This document shows positions 49,622 through 51,426 of a stretch of DNA of 51,426 bases, piece after piece. Made by a program: the position numbers and the translations under genes. The notes beneath the pieces were generated by a model. That model saw only the letters and a list, made by a program, of their open reading frames with translations, did not search any database and had not been told where the DNA came from. The number at the start of each line of letters is the position of its first letter. Position 1 is the first letter of the stretch. The stretch is from CAZOOA01 sp964581355 (lineage in GTDB: Bacteria; Bacillota; Dethiobacteria; DTU022; UBA8154). The stretch is taken from contig CAZOOA010000013.1 in NCBI GenBank assembly GCA_964581355.1, forward strand, positions 1-51,426, in the 5' to 3' direction.

Positions 49622-51027
49622 CTGGATCCTTCAGTAATAGCATTTGCCCCGGGCTCCAGTACAACCAGATCGCCTTCTGACAAGCCATCTACAACCACCA
49701 CTTCCTGCCTGGTTTCCAGCCCGGTTTTCACATACCGCAGGGCTGCCAGGCCGTTTTCCACAACCAAAAGCGCATCTTCACCCTGGTGAGTAAACAAAGC
49801 TGGCTTGGGCACCACCAGTTCACTCTCTAAAACTTCTGTGATAAACTCGACATCCAGTTTATAGCCGGGAGCGATGGATACGTCGTCGGGAACTTCAGGG
49901 GAAATGGTGACTTTTACCCGTTCCTCTTCCAGCCCCAGGGGTGAATGGCTTTTTTCTGCATAAGGTGAAATTTGAATCACGGCCCCCGGGAAATCCACTT
50001 CTTTGTCCGCTACCTCCAGGAAAAGCGATACAGCCATGTCGTCTGTAAGCTGATACAAATCGCGGGTAAGCACCCTGGCTTCAACATGGTAGTTCTCCGG
50101 CTGAAACAGCCGCATCATGGAAGCCTGTGGGCCCGTGATCTCCCCTTCCCTGGCACGAATATCTGCTACCACACCGCTGATGGGGGCGGTGACCCGGTAT
50201 TGACCGGCCTGATGCTTAACCAGGTCTACCTGGGCCTGCAGGGCCCTTTTTTGCGCATCAACAACCTCCCTGCTGCCTTTTGGCGGTTGGTAGGATTCAT
50301 ATAATGCCTGCAGGGCTTTTTCTTGTTGCTCCAGGTTATGCTCTGCTTTGCGGACTAATTCCCGGGCTTCTTCGTATTCCACCTCGGAGAATATTTTTAG
50401 CGCCTGTTCCTGCTGAGCCAGGTGATTATCTGCTTTGGTCACCAGCTCCCGGGCTTCTTCATATTCAACCCTGGAGACAACTTCCGCTTCAAAAAGTCTT
50501 TTCATCCTGGAATAGTTTCTTTGGGCCGAGTCCAGGTTTTCTTGGGCTTGCTTCACATTCAGCTCATACACATCCAGGTACAACAGGTCCAAACGCTCCT
50601 GGTTTCCCCTGGCCATCTCCAGGCTTTCCTGGGCTTCCTGAACCCTTAGCCTGTAGCTTTCCACCTGGGCTGCCCCCGGCTCTTGCTCCAACTGCAGCTT
50701 TTCTCCTTCCAGGCCCTGCAGTCGGGCTTCCAGCTCCTGAATTGTATAATGAAGCTGGCTGTCATCCAGGTAGGCCACAACTTGACCACGGCTCACCAGG
50801 TCCCCTTCATCTACAAGCAATTCCTTAATCCGTGCAGTATGCAGCGAAAATACAGCTCTTTCCTGGAGCGGCACGACCTCGCCTTCTTCGGTAAAGCTTC
50901 TTTTTATCTCCCGATACTCTGTTTGTTTAACTTCCACTTCGGGGCTCTGCATCACCCGGGAGAGGATAAAGCCTGCTGCGACCAGTACAATGAGCAGGCC
51001 GAAAACAATCAGCCACTTCTTTTTCAC
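49588..51027 (-). CDS. HlyD/MacA-like membrane-fusion (periplasmic adaptor) protein
   Basis: 479 residues from GTG 51027 (AGGGGG eight bases upstream). One N-terminal membrane anchor (WLIVFGLLIVLVAAGFIL), then a lipoyl-like half (VFSLHTARIKELLVDEGDLVSRGQVVAYLDD), a long coiled-coil hairpin (~95-275), the second lipoyl half (RVTAPISGVVADIRAREGEIT) and beta-barrel/membrane-proximal domains. Residues 187-215 and 216-244 are a tandem duplication (VEYEEARELV at the start of each). It lies 33 bases downstream of an FtsX-like permease, so it forms a MacAB-type ABC efflux or lipid/peptide export complex; the ATPase gene must be further right. The stop at 49588 is in the duplicated gap-flanking segment, but the coding sequence is complete. 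Confidence 0.9.
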   Translation of the reverse strand: MKKKWLIVFGLLIVLVAAGFILSRVMQSPEVEVKQTEYREIKRSFTEEGEVVPLQERAVFSLHTARIKELLVDEGDLVSRGQVVAYLDDSQLHYTIQELEARLQGLEGEKLQLEQEPGAAQVESYRLRVQEAQESLEMARGNQERLDLLYLDVYELNVKQAQENLDSAQRNYSRMKRLFEAEVVSRVEYEEARELVTKADNHLAQQEQALKIFSEVEYEEARELVRKAEHNLEQQEKALQALYESYQPPKGSREVVDAQKRALQAQVDLVKHQAGQYRVTAPISGVVADIRAREGEITGPQASMMRLFQPENYHVEARVLTRDLYQLTDDMAVSLFLEVADKEVDFPGAVIQISPYAEKSHSPLGLEEERVKVTISPEVPDDVSIAPGYKLDVEFITEVLESELVVPKPALFTHQGEDALLVVENGLAALRYVKTGLETRQEVVVVDGLSEGDLVVLEPGANAITEGSRVSYRIVGNEG

Positions 51028-51060
51028 TTCATTTTCCCCCTCGTCCCTTTCTTGTTCCTT

Positions 51061-51426
51061 TTACTCTCTCGTCTTCAAAACCTCAATCAGGCTGAGTTTT
51101 TCTATCCTGCTTAAAACAAAGCGCTGGGCCAGCCAGATAGATAGGGCTGTAATCACCAGGGCTACAAAGAGTGAGTCTGTGGATAGTTCGGACGGGATGC
51201 TGTACAGGTCAGTACTCATCTCCACAGCCAATCCCCACTGCATCAACCTGGCCAGGGGGATGCCTGCCGCCATGGCAAAAATGCTGATAAACCACTGTTC
51301 AAAGGTAATCACTGAAAAAACCTCCCGGGGAGTCATCCCCAGGACCATCATGGAAGCAAGCTCCCGGCTGCGCTCCGAGAGAACAATAAAGCTGGAACTG
51401 TAGATAATGGAAAAACAGATAATGAC
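51061..51426 (-). CDS. FtsX/MacB-type ABC permease (N-terminus beyond right edge)
   Basis: Only the C-terminal ~121 residues are in the window. The frame reads without a break to the right edge at 51426. The segment SERSRELASMMVLGMTPREV is the diagnostic FtsX/MacB motif, preceded by a helix (IICFSIIYSSSFIVL) and followed by helices around FEQWFISIFAMAAGIPLARLM and LFVALVITALSIWLAQRFV. It ends RIEKLSLIEVLKTRE, which is the standard C-terminus. It precedes the membrane-fusion gene by 33 bases and is the transmembrane partner of that exporter. Confidence 0.92.
   Translation of the reverse strand, partial: VIICFSIIYSSSFIVLSERSRELASMMVLGMTPREVFSVITFEQWFISIFAMAAGIPLARLMQWGLAVEMSTDLYSIPSELSTDSLFVALVITALSIWLAQRFVLSRIEKLSLIEVLKTRE

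Overview
The window looks like chromosomal DNA of an anaerobic Bacillota (Clostridia-like) bacterium, probably from a draft or metagenome assembly. The grounds are strong AGGAGG ribosome sites with many TTG and GTG starts, a T-box leader, copper-amine-oxidase-N (stalk) domains on cell-wall proteins, a UvrX/YqjW-like Y-family polymerase, a BCCT transporter and acyl-CoA fermentation genes. No rRNA, tRNA, CRISPR array, prophage or transposase was seen. Two 100-N gaps (1376-1475 and 49467-49566) are each flanked by the same 55 bases on both sides. They look like unmerged contig overlaps rather than missing sequence.

Layout, left to right. 1-2187: ArsR-type repressor with a Cys-rich tail, then ABC-2 exporter ATPase and permease (minus strand). 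2480-6531: two-subunit CoA-transferase divergent from an acyl-CoA dehydrogenase. 6975-8759: SAM methyltransferase divergent from a stand-alone cobalamin-dependent methionine synthase activation-domain protein. 8775-14399: DUF3048 membrane protein, ADP-forming acyl-CoA synthetase, L-aspartate oxidase. 14467-19146: N-acetylmuramoyl-L-alanine amidase, a B12-binding radical SAM protein with a STAS-like tail, and a small zinc-ribbon membrane protein. 19295-26407: SLC13 transporter and a signalling block (PAS protein, HD-GYP phosphodiesterase, chemoreceptor, pseudo-receiver, NarL-type regulator, PAS histidine kinase). 27007-33672: GlnRS, universal stress protein, BCCT transporter, CPA-type antiporter with a PII-like gene upstream, and a small membrane protein. 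33968-40125: MoxR / DUF58 / transglutaminase operon, then a Y-family polymerase with a likely LexA box. 40252-43015: flavin enoate reductase and a small membrane protein. 43108-45337: T-box leader, 53-residue membrane protein and SSS symporter. 45488-47435: cold-shock protein and DEAD-box helicase. 47478-51426: stalk-domain lipoprotein, membrane-fusion protein and FtsX-like permease.

How parts fit together. The CoA-transferase, acyl-CoA dehydrogenase, ADP-forming acyl-CoA synthetase and dienoyl-CoA-reductase-like enzyme suggest energy metabolism through CoA thioesters of organic acids. The 19-26 kb block looks like an environmental-sensing module that ends in a di/tricarboxylate-type transporter. 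The most specific regulatory reading is the T-box at 44965-45302. Its specifier triplet reads UUC (Phe) and its UGGU bulge suits a tRNA with discriminator A73, so the downstream SSS symporter with its tiny partner is predicted to be a phenylalanine-responsive transporter. Other unusual items are the radical SAM-STAS fusion, the PII-like/antiporter pair and a family of GGGGACGGTTC hairpin repeats.
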